From: Sphingobacterium sp. UBA4616
GTDB lineage: Bacteria; Bacteroidota; Bacteroidia; Sphingobacteriales; Sphingobacteriaceae
Direction: 5' to 3'
Length of the DNA stretch: 64,000 nucleotides
Assembly: GCA_002386525.1 (NCBI GenBank)
Contig: DGIS01000024.1
Location: 1 to 64,000 of the forward strand
The notes beneath the pieces were generated by a model, which saw only the letters and a program-made list of their open reading frames with translations, ran no database searches and had not been told where the DNA came from. How positions within the stretch are numbered: position 1 is the first letter of the stretch; the number at the start of each line of letters is the position of its first letter. The position numbers were made by a program, and so were the translations under genes. Shown piece after piece: positions 44,749 to 53,782 of the stretch.

Positions 44749-46221
44749 TTAATAACGTTGTGAGGTTTCACTGTCCGGTAGTGGAACAGTGTAATTGGTA
44801 AGTACCATGGTCTTTTCCGGACTGATGTTAAGTGTGGACGAATTGGGCAAAGCCTGCATAGCATTCCTTTTATAATAAAAAAACTGCTGTCCTTCACCCA
44901 ACATTTCGCGCCTGAATTCTTTGGTGATTTCGGCTTTCAGTGCCGCCTGATCGACGGGTGCAAGTGAGACGCAGTTGCGCGCGGTGCGCAGGCTATTGAA
45001 ATAGGCCGTCGCCTTGGTCAGTTCGGGGGAGCATTCTGCCGCAATCAGCAACACCTCGGACAGTCTGATAAGCGGGATCATATAGCGCCCGGGCCCATCG
45101 ATCACATCGGCATATTTCATATTGGTGGTCGCGGTGGTCGTACCATTGGAAGCACTTTGCCAAATCCGACGACGGAAATCATTGTTATCATCATAGATGG
45201 CCCTTACGCGTGTATCGTTCACGTCGCCGTTGGAAAAAGAAAGTTTGTTATTGGATTGCAGGCTGACATCAAATAATCTAGTGTACATCTCCTTTCTGTT
45301 AATATTGTATAAGGAGAACATCACTTCGGTCGAAAACATCCGGTCTGGCTTGTCAACACTTACAGCACTTGCAAAGGTGACAAAAGGGAAAGTCATCTTA
45401 TCAGCCGATTGTATTTCGGTCAAAAGCTCTTCGGCATATTCTAATGCTGCTGTCCGATTGCCCATCCAAAGGTATGTCCTTGCCAATAATGCCTTTACAG
45501 CATAGTAATTGAGCCTATACTGCCGATAATAAAGATCATTTTCCCCCGTCGGGCTACCTTGATTACGCACACCTTCTGTCCGTATCGGATCACTGTCTTG
45601 CAGCAATAAAAGAGCGGCTTCAAGATCTGCAACAACATGGCCGGTAAACTCTTCGGATCCAAGTAACGGTGAGATGTCATAACTGATTTTGTCGATGTAG
45701 GGTAATGCTGGCTTGTACTTGTTGTCTTCGGAATAGATCGGCCCAAACAACCGGAGCATATCAAGGTGGATCATCGCCCGCAACGCCAGTGTCTCACCTT
45801 TGATGATTCCAAAATAGGGCTGCGGAAGGATCTCACTCGGTGCATTGCCACATTTGTCCAGAATGACGTTGCAATTGGCGATAAGCTCATAGGCTTTTTT
45901 CCAAATCTGCTCGAAGCCAGATTTGACACTCGCTTCTGTATAGACAAAGTTGTTATACTTGTCAAACACATGTGTAGAGCCATTGATGTAGTAATATTGT
46001 GCCAGGACGTCTATAATTCCCGTACTCATATGCTGTCCGTAAAGATCTGTACTGGCCATTTCGACGTAGACGCCGTTGATCGCTTTCATAAAGCCAGCCC
46101 GATTGACAAAAAGCTGTTCCTCTCCCAGCCTGTCGGCAGGCTTGACATCAATCCATTTGCTGCACGAGCTTGCTACAAGGGTGAGACCTGAAATCAGGAT
46201 AATGTACTTTAGTATTTTCAT
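44749..46221 (-). CDS. SusD/RagB family outer-membrane lipoprotein
   Basis: A 490-residue lipoprotein: signal peptide with lipobox LVASSC (cysteine near residue 20). The SusD N-terminal domain includes WIDVKPADRLGEEQLF and FMKAINGVYVEMAS. The TPR-containing central region includes LALRAMIHLDMLRLFGPIYS, and the C-terminal RagB domain has IPLIRLSEVLLIAAEC and FRREMLGEGQQFFYYKR. It caps the SusC barrel and delivers ligand. No glycoside hydrolase is encoded in the operon, so the ligand may be a peptide or other nutrient. Confidence 0.95.
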   Translation of the reverse strand: MKILKYIILISGLTLVASSCSKWIDVKPADRLGEEQLFVNRAGFMKAINGVYVEMASTDLYGQHMSTGIIDVLAQYYYINGSTHVFDKYNNFVYTEASVKSGFEQIWKKAYELIANCNVILDKCGNAPSEILPQPYFGIIKGETLALRAMIHLDMLRLFGPIYSEDNKYKPALPYIDKISYDISPLLGSEEFTGHVVADLEAALLLLQDSDPIRTEGVRNQGSPTGENDLYYRQYRLNYYAVKALLARTYLWMGNRTAALEYAEELLTEIQSADKMTFPFVTFASAVSVDKPDRMFSTEVMFSLYNINRKEMYTRLFDVSLQSNNKLSFSNGDVNDTRVRAIYDDNNDFRRRIWQSASNGTTTATTNMKYADVIDGPGRYMIPLIRLSEVLLIAAECSPELTKATAYFNSLRTARNCVSLAPVDQAALKAEITKEFRREMLGEGQQFFYYKRNAMQALPNSSTLNISPEKTMVLTNYTVPLPDSETSQRY

Positions 46222-46239
46222 TTTTTAGATCTTTAATTA

Positions 46240-49200
46240 TTAAAACCGAACGCCAGCCGAAAATGAGACTGACCGTGCGAAGGGATAATCTATTCCGCGT
46301 TCATTTGTTATCGTCGAAAGATGGAAGATATCATTCATATAAGCCCTAAAAGTTACCGAAGAGGCCCGGATCGATCTTAACCAGCCAGCTGTAGTAGTCT
46401 CGTATCCAACCGAAAATGCCTCACCGACGAGCATATTGTTATCCGCGACAAACCGCGATGAAATGGGTGTCTGGTCTGTATTGGAAATCGCTTTGAATTT
46501 TGCCTCATCCCCCGGTTGCTTCCAGCGGTCGTACAAGGCCCGTTTATCCTGATTAAGTGCGACATCCCTTGCCGAAATATTTTCTACCTTTTCAAAAAGC
46601 GTCTGCATAAATGATTGTCCCCCCCATCTGTAGCGCAAGTTAACCGAAGCCGAAAAACCCTTGTAGTAGAAGCTGGTACCTAATATTCCTTCGAGGTCGG
46701 GATCGCTGTTTCCAACAACAACTTCATCTTTGTAATCGTGCACAAAAGTCTGTTGGTCATTCTTATTCAGGAAGATCTCCCGTCCGGTCGCGGGATCGAT
46801 ACCCAAAGACCTCACGGCCCAAAGGTCGGATGGGCTGCCCCCGTCATAATAGCGGATGAGATTACGGCTTTTATTGGCCTCGTTAAAATTGTTGAGCTGA
46901 TTGCCAATATTTTGATATTGTGCTTTTAGCTGTCGCATATTTAGGTTGACACGCCAGTTAAACTGCTCTCTTCGAAGCAAAGTGTAATCACCAGCTATTG
47001 TAAAACCATGGGTAACCTGTGCGCCCATATTTTTAGCCACGGTATTTACACCTGTAGAGGTGGGTAATGAAACAAGCACTAATAAGGGATCTGTACTCTT
47101 TACGAAATAATCGAGATTGAGGCGAAGCCGGCTTTTAAATATCGTAAGATCGAGGCCTAAATTGCGGTCCAATGTTGTCTGCCAACGGAGTCCGCTATTG
47201 CCCATATTGCTAATAATTGTACTCGCGCCAAAGGGATTACGGTTGTCATTATTATAACGGTAAACACGCATGGATATGTAATCGTCGAAATTCTGATTAC
47301 CGGGATTACCAATCGTAGCTCTCAAACGTAATTGATCAATCCAATGAAATTGTTTGAAAAAGCTTTCATTATGTGCATTCCAGGCTAAACCCAAAGACCA
47401 TATGGTCGAAAACTGACGTTCGGATCCAAATACCGAAGAACCGTCAGATCTTAATGTCGCGTCCAACAGGTAGCGTTTATCGTAAGAATAGCCCATATTC
47501 ATAAAGAAGCTAGCACCACGTCGCTTGGATTGCGTGTAGTCTGCACGCTGTCCTTCGGGATAGCCTAAAGCGAAATTTGGGTTTGAGAACTCATCATCAA
47601 TAAACCCTCGGACCTGATAACTACTACGTTTGTTAGTGGCCTGCTCCATTCGTGCTCCCAGTACCGCATTGAGCATATGTTTGTCTGCGAAGAGCTTCCC
47701 ATAGGTGAGACTAAAATCGCCGTCATAATTTACATTTTTACCATTGTTTTCCTGATAGGATCCTTTCTGCAATTGGTCTGTACCCACAAATTCCACATTA
47801 AAGGGCGAACGAAATATTTCGTCGTGCAAATTTAAACTGCGCAGACCGAAACGCCCCCTCGCCCGCAACTCGGGCAACATGCGCCACTCTATTTCAAAAT
47901 TATTGGTAAAGCCCTCGGATCCTTGTGTATTTATGTTCAAATTGTTGAGATCGTAAAAAGGGCTATAAATTGGATCATAACCGGAGCGGCTCGCGCTAAA
48001 GTCTTCCACTACCATTTTGATGTTTCCATTTTCATCGTATTTGCGGTGATAGGGATTGGCCCTCGAAAATGTGGAAAAAGGAGAAACTTCCTTATTCGCC
48101 ACTACATGGTCGATACTCAATGAATTGGTAAATGATAAATCTCCTTTTCGATACAAGAGACGAATATTGCCGTTAGTTGTCTTTCGTTGTGAAGCTTTCA
48201 TGACGCCGTTGACAATACCATGGTTAACAGAAACGCTATATCGTAAGCTTTGGTCGCCACCTTCTGCAAAAAGTGTGTGCCGTTGATTGACCGCAGTGCG
48301 CAAGGGTTCGTTTGCCCAATAGGTATTGACACCGCGACGCACTTCTCTTAAGCGCTCTAAATAATTAGCTTCACTGACGGGATTAGCCCCCAATATAATC
48401 TGCCCTTTGTCATCGAGCATGCCATAGAAGCCAGACAACAACTCAAATTGCAATTTTTCTTCGGCATTCATGAGGTTATAGTCAGTGAGGTCTGCAAAGC
48501 TAACGCTCCCATTGAGTGTATAGTTGATCCGGAGCTGTCCGGGCGTAGGGCGTTTTGTTTCAACCACCACCACGCCGTTGGCGGCTTTAGAGCCGTAAAT
48601 GGCCGACGCGGCGGCATCCTTGAGTAAAGTGATGCTTTCGACACGGTCCATACTGAGATCCGCTATCACGGCCAATGTACTCTCGAAACCGTCTAAAATA
48701 AAAAGTGGCTGATTGGGGTTGGAACTGTATTCGTCAGCGATACCAATCACACTGCTTTTGCCCCTAATCTCGATATCGGGTAAGCGATTCGGATCAGATC
48801 CAAACTGGTTATTATCCACAATGGCGAAAGAGGGATCCAAGGTTTTGAGACTCTGCAATACATTTTGATTGCCCACCATCTTCAATTCCTTGGCTGTATA
48901 AGTGGATGAAGAGCCGGTAAAACTTTCCTTGTTACGTTGGTAGATCCCTGTAACAACAACATCTTTGATTTCAGTAGCAGCAGCGGGCTCAAGTTTTACT
49001 TCAAGAAACTTTTGACCGCTGTAAACAACTTCTTTAGGTTTCATACCGAGGTAACGGAATAGTACGATAAGGTTTTCGTCTTGTATGCTTGTAGCAAGCA
49101 ACTGAAACTGCCCTTTTGAATCGGTGGTAGTTACTCTATTTGTTCCCTTTATCTGTACAGTGACACGCTCCATGCGCTCACCTGACTCGGCATGGATGAC

Positions 49201-49584
49201 TCTTCCGGTAATCCGTTGCTGTTGAGTAGAAATTGTAGCGGACTGGATTTTCGAACTGTTTTTTTCTAAATTATAAAAAGAAATCGTTCGATCTTCTACC
49301 TGATACGTTACAGGCTGATTGCGCGTCACTATGCTGAGAAACTGGTCCAGTTCCATGTTTTTGACGTCTATCGTAAGAGGCACAGTACTGCTTAGGGTAT
49401 GCTTGGTACTGAAAATGCTGTAGCCCGTTTGCTGGCGAATGGCTTGAATCACTACCTCCAGGGAAACATTACGGCCTTTGAAGGTAATTTGTTGTGAATA
49501 ACTTTTAGCACTCACAGCGCATATTCCAGTCAATAGTAAGAATAGTGTAATTCTCATCACTTTTAATAAGTAATTTTTATTCAT
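46240..49584 (-). CDS. SusC/RagA TonB-linked outer-membrane transporter
   Basis: About 1,114 residues from ATG 49584 (MNKNYLLKVMRITLFLLLTG); the frame is open to 49647. After the signal peptide comes an STN domain (NVSLEVVIQAIRQQTGYSIF), then a carboxypeptidase-D regulatory-like domain (ITGRVIHAESGERMERVTVQ). The TonB plug follows (NVLQSLKTLDPSFAIVDNN; ITLLKDAAASAIYGSKAANG), then a long beta-barrel ending GVRF. It imports ligand across the outer membrane using TonB energy. The STN domain indicates signalling to the FecR anti-sigma factor encoded immediately upstream. Confidence 0.96.
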   Translation of the reverse strand: MNKNYLLKVMRITLFLLLTGICAVSAKSYSQQITFKGRNVSLEVVIQAIRQQTGYSIFSTKHTLSSTVPLTIDVKNMELDQFLSIVTRNQPVTYQVEDRTISFYNLEKNSSKIQSATISTQQQRITGRVIHAESGERMERVTVQIKGTNRVTTTDSKGQFQLLATSIQDENLIVLFRYLGMKPKEVVYSGQKFLEVKLEPAAATEIKDVVVTGIYQRNKESFTGSSSTYTAKELKMVGNQNVLQSLKTLDPSFAIVDNNQFGSDPNRLPDIEIRGKSSVIGIADEYSSNPNQPLFILDGFESTLAVIADLSMDRVESITLLKDAAASAIYGSKAANGVVVVETKRPTPGQLRINYTLNGSVSFADLTDYNLMNAEEKLQFELLSGFYGMLDDKGQIILGANPVSEANYLERLREVRRGVNTYWANEPLRTAVNQRHTLFAEGGDQSLRYSVSVNHGIVNGVMKASQRKTTNGNIRLLYRKGDLSFTNSLSIDHVVANKEVSPFSTFSRANPYHRKYDENGNIKMVVEDFSASRSGYDPIYSPFYDLNNLNINTQGSEGFTNNFEIEWRMLPELRARGRFGLRSLNLHDEIFRSPFNVEFVGTDQLQKGSYQENNGKNVNYDGDFSLTYGKLFADKHMLNAVLGARMEQATNKRSSYQVRGFIDDEFSNPNFALGYPEGQRADYTQSKRRGASFFMNMGYSYDKRYLLDATLRSDGSSVFGSERQFSTIWSLGLAWNAHNESFFKQFHWIDQLRLRATIGNPGNQNFDDYISMRVYRYNNDNRNPFGASTIISNMGNSGLRWQTTLDRNLGLDLTIFKSRLRLNLDYFVKSTDPLLVLVSLPTSTGVNTVAKNMGAQVTHGFTIAGDYTLLRREQFNWRVNLNMRQLKAQYQNIGNQLNNFNEANKSRNLIRYYDGGSPSDLWAVRSLGIDPATGREIFLNKNDQQTFVHDYKDEVVVGNSDPDLEGILGTSFYYKGFSASVNLRYRWGGQSFMQTLFEKVENISARDVALNQDKRALYDRWKQPGDEAKFKAISNTDQTPISSRFVADNNMLVGEAFSVGYETTTAGWLRSIRASSVTFRAYMNDIFHLSTITNERGIDYPFARSVSFSAGVRF

Positions 49585-49751
49585 TAAATTTACGTGGGTT
49601 TGGTTAGTGCAAAATCTGCTAATTGAGTTAGTTTGGTTTTGTTGCAACCGATAATCAAAGGAAAGGATGGCCGTCCTTTCCTTCTTTTATTCGGCTCTTT
49701 CTGGTCAATAAGTCTGTGTCATCATCATCGTTGTTTAGGTAAATAGTTTTT

Positions 49752-50909
49752 TTAATAAATAATAAGCTCTCGCTTTTGGATATCCAGTTGATAGCGTACA
49801 TCTGCGGCATCCAACAACCGGAGTACAAGGTTAATTTTTTCATTGCGATAGGCATCCCCCACCAATTCGACGTCTGGTATCTTGCCGCTATACTTAATGG
49901 TTAAATCATACCAACGACCTATTTCAGCCATTGTCTCTTCAAAGGATTTACCGTCAAAATTAAATTTGCCCTCCTTCCAGGCAATCTCCATCTGCGCATC
50001 TACAGTTTTTATTTTTGTCAGATTTCCGCGGGTGCTAGCCTGTTGTCCTGGGTTCAGAATGATTTTTTGGTCAGCTACATGGATATTGACTTTGCCTTCC
50101 AACAAGGTTGTTTTTGCAAATGCCTGCGTGGAGTATCCGTTGACATTGAATTGTGTACCGAGGACCTCTACGATCTGTCTTTTGGTCTTTACGAAAAAAG
50201 GAATACGCTGTCCTTTCATGCTGAACTGTCCTTTTACCATAAAAAATGCTTCTCCATCTAGCTCCACTTCTCTCTCAGTAGATGCAAACTTTGCGGGATA
50301 ACGTAATCGTGAATCGGAGTTTAACCAGACCTGTGTACCGTCTGATAAGGTAATGTGATAGACGCCACCTTTGGGAACATACAATTGCAAATCGCTCATC
50401 TTATCCAGATCGACATTGCTCGCTAAACTTCTTCCGTCTGCATAATGAATCGCTCCATCCACAACAATCCCGTCTTGTGCAGTATCTAACACGACCTTTC
50501 GCCCGTCCGCTAAAAGGAGAACTGCGCGAGGCCCACCGGGCAAAATAGCATGTGAGGAGGACTGCACTGCAACATCCGGAGATTTAACGTGCGTATTCCT
50601 GTTAATTCCAAACCATGCCAACGATGAAAGTATCAATAACACGGCTACAGAAGCAGCCCAAAATTTCGCCTGCATCCAATAAACATTGTTTTTATCTGCT
50701 GGCTGCTCGATCCTGATCTTGGTGAGCAGACCTTTGAGCATACGCTCACGGAGCTGTTCCTTTTGCAAAGGTTCATCAGTAGCGATGGTCACCTCTTCAT
50801 CCAAATGACTGTTGTACCATTCCGTAAGTTCGGCCAATTCTTGTGGAGAAATTATACCCGTCTGAAATTTGACTATTAAATCTTCTATATAATTAAGATC
50901 GTTATGCAT
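49752..50909 (-). CDS. FecR family anti-sigma factor
   Basis: A 385-residue inner-membrane protein. The cytoplasmic N-terminus (VKFQTGIISPQELAELTEWY) binds the sigma factor. A single transmembrane helix lies near residues 83-103 (AASVAVLLILSSLAWFGI). The periplasmic FecR domain includes VYHITLSDGTQVWLNSDSRL and EVELDGEAFFMVKG. The C-terminal DUF4974 domain is VLRLLDAADVRYQLDIQKRE. It senses the SusC STN domain and controls the sigma factor encoded 88 bp upstream. Confidence 0.95.
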   Translation of the reverse strand: MHNDLNYIEDLIVKFQTGIISPQELAELTEWYNSHLDEEVTIATDEPLQKEQLRERMLKGLLTKIRIEQPADKNNVYWMQAKFWAASVAVLLILSSLAWFGINRNTHVKSPDVAVQSSSHAILPGGPRAVLLLADGRKVVLDTAQDGIVVDGAIHYADGRSLASNVDLDKMSDLQLYVPKGGVYHITLSDGTQVWLNSDSRLRYPAKFASTEREVELDGEAFFMVKGQFSMKGQRIPFFVKTKRQIVEVLGTQFNVNGYSTQAFAKTTLLEGKVNIHVADQKIILNPGQQASTRGNLTKIKTVDAQMEIAWKEGKFNFDGKSFEETMAEIGRWYDLTIKYSGKIPDVELVGDAYRNEKINLVLRLLDAADVRYQLDIQKRELIIY

Positions 50910-50996
50910 GAATTAAAAATTGGTAATAAAGGTGTTTCCTATCTAAATAGACAGTAAAAAAGACGGGTAGGGTGAGTCTGCCCAACAATTTTTTTA

Positions 50997-51587
50997 TTAG
51001 CGAAGGTAAATTGAGAAAAAAACAATGATCGTAAGAAATTCGGTATTGTTTCCTAGATCTTTTTTCGCTTTTTTAAGATGTGATTTGACCGTATTTTCTG
51101 ACAAATTGAGCTTGTCAGCGATCTCCTTCGTTGTGAGACCTTCATTTTTGTTCATAACAAAAACAAGCTGACACTGTGGCGGCAGGTTTTTGATGGCATT
51201 ATCAATCTGTTGTTGGAGCTCCTGAATAATAAGTTTCCGCTCTGGCGAAATCGAATCGATGACATCCTCTTCCGAACTGTATCCTGCCAATTTTTGGCGC
51301 TTCTGCTTATTCTGATAAATGATGTTGAAAGTCTGGTTGCGGACTGCCCGCGCTAGGTAGCTGGATAGTTTTTCATTTTGCAAACTGAAAGTTGAGCGAA
51401 GTTTCCAAAGTTTACAAAGCACATCCTGCACACATTCCTCAGCTTCCTCCAGATTGCCCAAGCGATTAAATGCAACAGCCAACATCTTATCCCAGTATCG
51501 GTCATAAATTTCTATTAACACGCGCTCATCGTTGGTATTGAAGAGGGTCAGGAGATCATAGTCGCTATATTTTTTATAATTAAGCAT
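50997..51587 (-). CDS. ECF RNA polymerase sigma factor
   Basis: A 196-residue sigma-70-family protein. Region 2 includes IYDRYWDKMLAVAFNRLGN and EEAEECVQDVLCKLWKLR (about residues 26-64). Region 4 has the helix-turn-helix LTTKEIADKLNLSENTVKSH (about 152-171). Bacteroidota ECF factors of this type drive the linked SusCD operon when FecR signals ligand binding. The hydrophobic C-terminal end (FLTIIVFFSIYLR) is common in the family. Confidence 0.95.
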   Translation of the reverse strand: MLNYKKYSDYDLLTLFNTNDERVLIEIYDRYWDKMLAVAFNRLGNLEEAEECVQDVLCKLWKLRSTFSLQNEKLSSYLARAVRNQTFNIIYQNKQKRQKLAGYSSEEDVIDSISPERKLIIQELQQQIDNAIKNLPPQCQLVFVMNKNEGLTTKEIADKLNLSENTVKSHLKKAKKDLGNNTEFLTIIVFFSIYLR

Positions 51588-51706
51588 TTAGGCGGAATGT
51601 AAAGCAAAGCTAAAAAAAATCTTCTTATTCAAGAATAAAAGCGATAACAATGTCTCAGGACTAGGGTGTTAACTTAGTTTGCATACCAGTTTAAGAATAG
51701 GTAATT

Positions 51707-51835
51707 ATGAAAAAAATTATTTTCACATGGTGTATATTACTCCTGTCGATCTTCGTTTACAGACGAAATACGATATGGTTCGCTTATATAAACAATCACT
51801 TTTCTTTGCCTTATATATATAACAATTATGCTTAG
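51707..51835 (+). CDS. Possible 42-residue exported peptide or 5' gene remnant
   Basis: ATG 51707 starts a signal-like sequence (MKKIIFTWCILLLSIFVYRR) that ends at TAG after 42 codons. It could be the severed N-terminus of an exported protein. No other support. Confidence 0.2.
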   Translation: MKKIIFTWCILLLSIFVYRRNTIWFAYINNHFSLPYIYNNYA

Positions 51836-51879
51836 CATTAATAGTTTTAAAGCTTTGCTAGCGCATCAATTTCTCTTTT

Positions 51880-53421
51880 TTATCTACCGCCACCTGGGCC
51901 AATACTTCCGCCCAAATTACTGACCATGGCTGATAATGTCAACGATGAATTAACCGTTGGATTACTAAATTTTCCACCCAAGTATAGTCCGTTAAACTCA
52001 TTGGCATCGGCAACTGAAGATACACTTACAAGCTTGTAGGACGCTCCTAATGATAAGCTTCCATTGGAGGCCAGTAATGTTGAAAAAGAAACAGGCGATT
52101 TAAATGTTAAAACCTCCTTATTATCCTTGTCAAGAACACTATAGATCTGGCCGGCGCTGCCGCCACTCAAAATAGCGGAAGGCTGTGTAGAAACACTTGC
52201 CGTTGGAGAACTTGTGGCTCCTCCCACTCCGACCATAAGCCCGCCGGTAATCTTAAAGGTGTTATTATCGCAATCGAACCCTTCTTCTGGACTCTTTGCA
52301 CCGATAGCAAAAATATTTCCTCCTGTAATTGTCATCGTTCCATTGGAATCTATACCATCGTTTGTGGTACTATAGGCTACAATTGTTCCTCCATTGATAT
52401 AAATTGCTTTCCCGGCGTTGATAGCATCATCAACTGCTTTGATGTAAATTTCACCATTGTTGATGCTAAGGGTCGCCTTGCTTTCAATTCCCTCCCCGCC
52501 TGATCCGGTGGTTTCAATATTGATTTTTCCGCCATTTATAATTACGTCCGGTATTATAGTCGCGTCTCCATCCTCGTAGGAAGCAACAATCCCATCGTCA
52601 GCAACTTTTAAGGTGATTTCTCCTCCATTGACAATAATCCGACCTTTTTCAGCTTCAATACCATCGGAATTTGCTACAATATTTATTTTTCCGCCATCAA
52701 TATAGATACCGTCGTTACTGTGTAAGCCATCCGAAATAGCATCGGAAACTTGAATATTTCCTTCCACAATCCGTATATAATCGTCGCTGGCTATGGCATG
52801 CTTAGTTTTGCCAGAAACAGCTAATGTGCCGGTCCCAGAAAATATCAATTGTCCCTCGCTGAAAACTGTGCCTTTTTGATCTTCATTAGATGTGGCATAT
52901 GCAGCCGCATCTGTAAGCTTGTTTTCTGTCCCGTCCGCAAGTACAATAAATGCTCTTTTTCCGGACTGAATATTAATTGCAGGCCCGTCACTGTTCGTAA
53001 TTGAGACTGCATTTAAGGTGGTTTTGAATTTCTTATCGGAATAGATCTTTAATGACCCACTTGTTGTTGAGCCTGTAAGCTCATAGGCAACACCGCTTGC
53101 TGAAGAGTTGCTAACAACATCAGCTCCAGATTGGGTAACGGTAACCCCGGAAACTGAATTTTCTATAGTAGCCGAATTGCCATCAAAGTTTATCTTTACG
53201 GTACCGTTGAAAGTGGAGTTTGCAACAAGATCATCATCGTCTGCTCCAGTTTCCTGGCTCCCTTCAACCGGACCACTTTTTGATGTCGAACTAATGTTTA
53301 TCGCTGTACTGGTTTCGATAACCTCCCCTGACTCGGATTCTGCTTTTTCATCTTTTGAACATGAAGCTATGGAGGATCCTAAAATCAGGACCATTCCATA
53401 AAATATTACTTTCCTTAACAT
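51880..53421 (-). CDS. Cthe_2159-like beta-helix carbohydrate-binding lipoprotein
   Basis: A 513-residue lipoprotein (lipobox SIASCSK). A low-complexity serine-rich linker precedes a right-handed parallel beta-helix with repeated rungs such as SDGLHSNDGIYIDGGKINI, SDGIEAEKGRIIVNGGEITL and DAINAGKAIYINGGTIVAY. This pattern, rich in D-G-I and N-G-G turns, is that of the Cthe_2159 family, which binds acidic polysaccharide such as polygalacturonate and calcium. The C-terminus is glycine-rich. It is probably surface-anchored. It is transcribed alone, followed by about 290 bp of non-coding DNA. Confidence 0.9.
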   Translation of the reverse strand: MLRKVIFYGMVLILGSSIASCSKDEKAESESGEVIETSTAINISSTSKSGPVEGSQETGADDDDLVANSTFNGTVKINFDGNSATIENSVSGVTVTQSGADVVSNSSASGVAYELTGSTTSGSLKIYSDKKFKTTLNAVSITNSDGPAINIQSGKRAFIVLADGTENKLTDAAAYATSNEDQKGTVFSEGQLIFSGTGTLAVSGKTKHAIASDDYIRIVEGNIQVSDAISDGLHSNDGIYIDGGKINIVANSDGIEAEKGRIIVNGGEITLKVADDGIVASYEDGDATIIPDVIINGGKINIETTGSGGEGIESKATLSINNGEIYIKAVDDAINAGKAIYINGGTIVAYSTTNDGIDSNGTMTITGGNIFAIGAKSPEEGFDCDNNTFKITGGLMVGVGGATSSPTASVSTQPSAILSGGSAGQIYSVLDKDNKEVLTFKSPVSFSTLLASNGSLSLGASYKLVSVSSVADANEFNGLYLGGKFSNPTVNSSLTLSAMVSNLGGSIGPGGGR

Positions 53422-53782
53422 AAGTTTGCTTTTTTTATCAATTCAAAGCTAACGACAACTAGTGTTAATGAATATTAAGGAGTGTAAATTAGATTAAAAT
53501 TATGTTAATTAAACATTAAATAAACACACGAACAATTCAAAGATTGGGTATATCCATGGAATTTACGAAAAAAAACACCGAAACCGGAGGTTATTTTAAA
53601 ATGCCGTTCATGATCTTGTTTATTATACTAAAATTAGTTGTGTAGCCCCCAGCGTCCTGTATTTTAAATAGTTAATATATTTTTTCTGGGACACTATTTT
53701 TCATATATAAAATAAATTATTTATATTAGAGCAAGCCAATTGACTGAAAGCCAAACAAGTCATTAAATTAAAATATTGAGTT
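53422..53782. other. Divergent intergenic region
   Basis: About 360 AT-rich bases between the beta-helix lipoprotein and the large exported protein. It must hold promoters for both, but I see no clear consensus or gene. Confidence 0.4.

Noticed and set aside
45766..46191. 141-codon rightward frame opposite the SusD gene
   Set aside because: It is a shadow of the well-supported SusD coding sequence on the other strand.
49882..50301. 139-codon rightward frame opposite FecR
   Set aside because: Antisense shadow of an unambiguous FecR gene.
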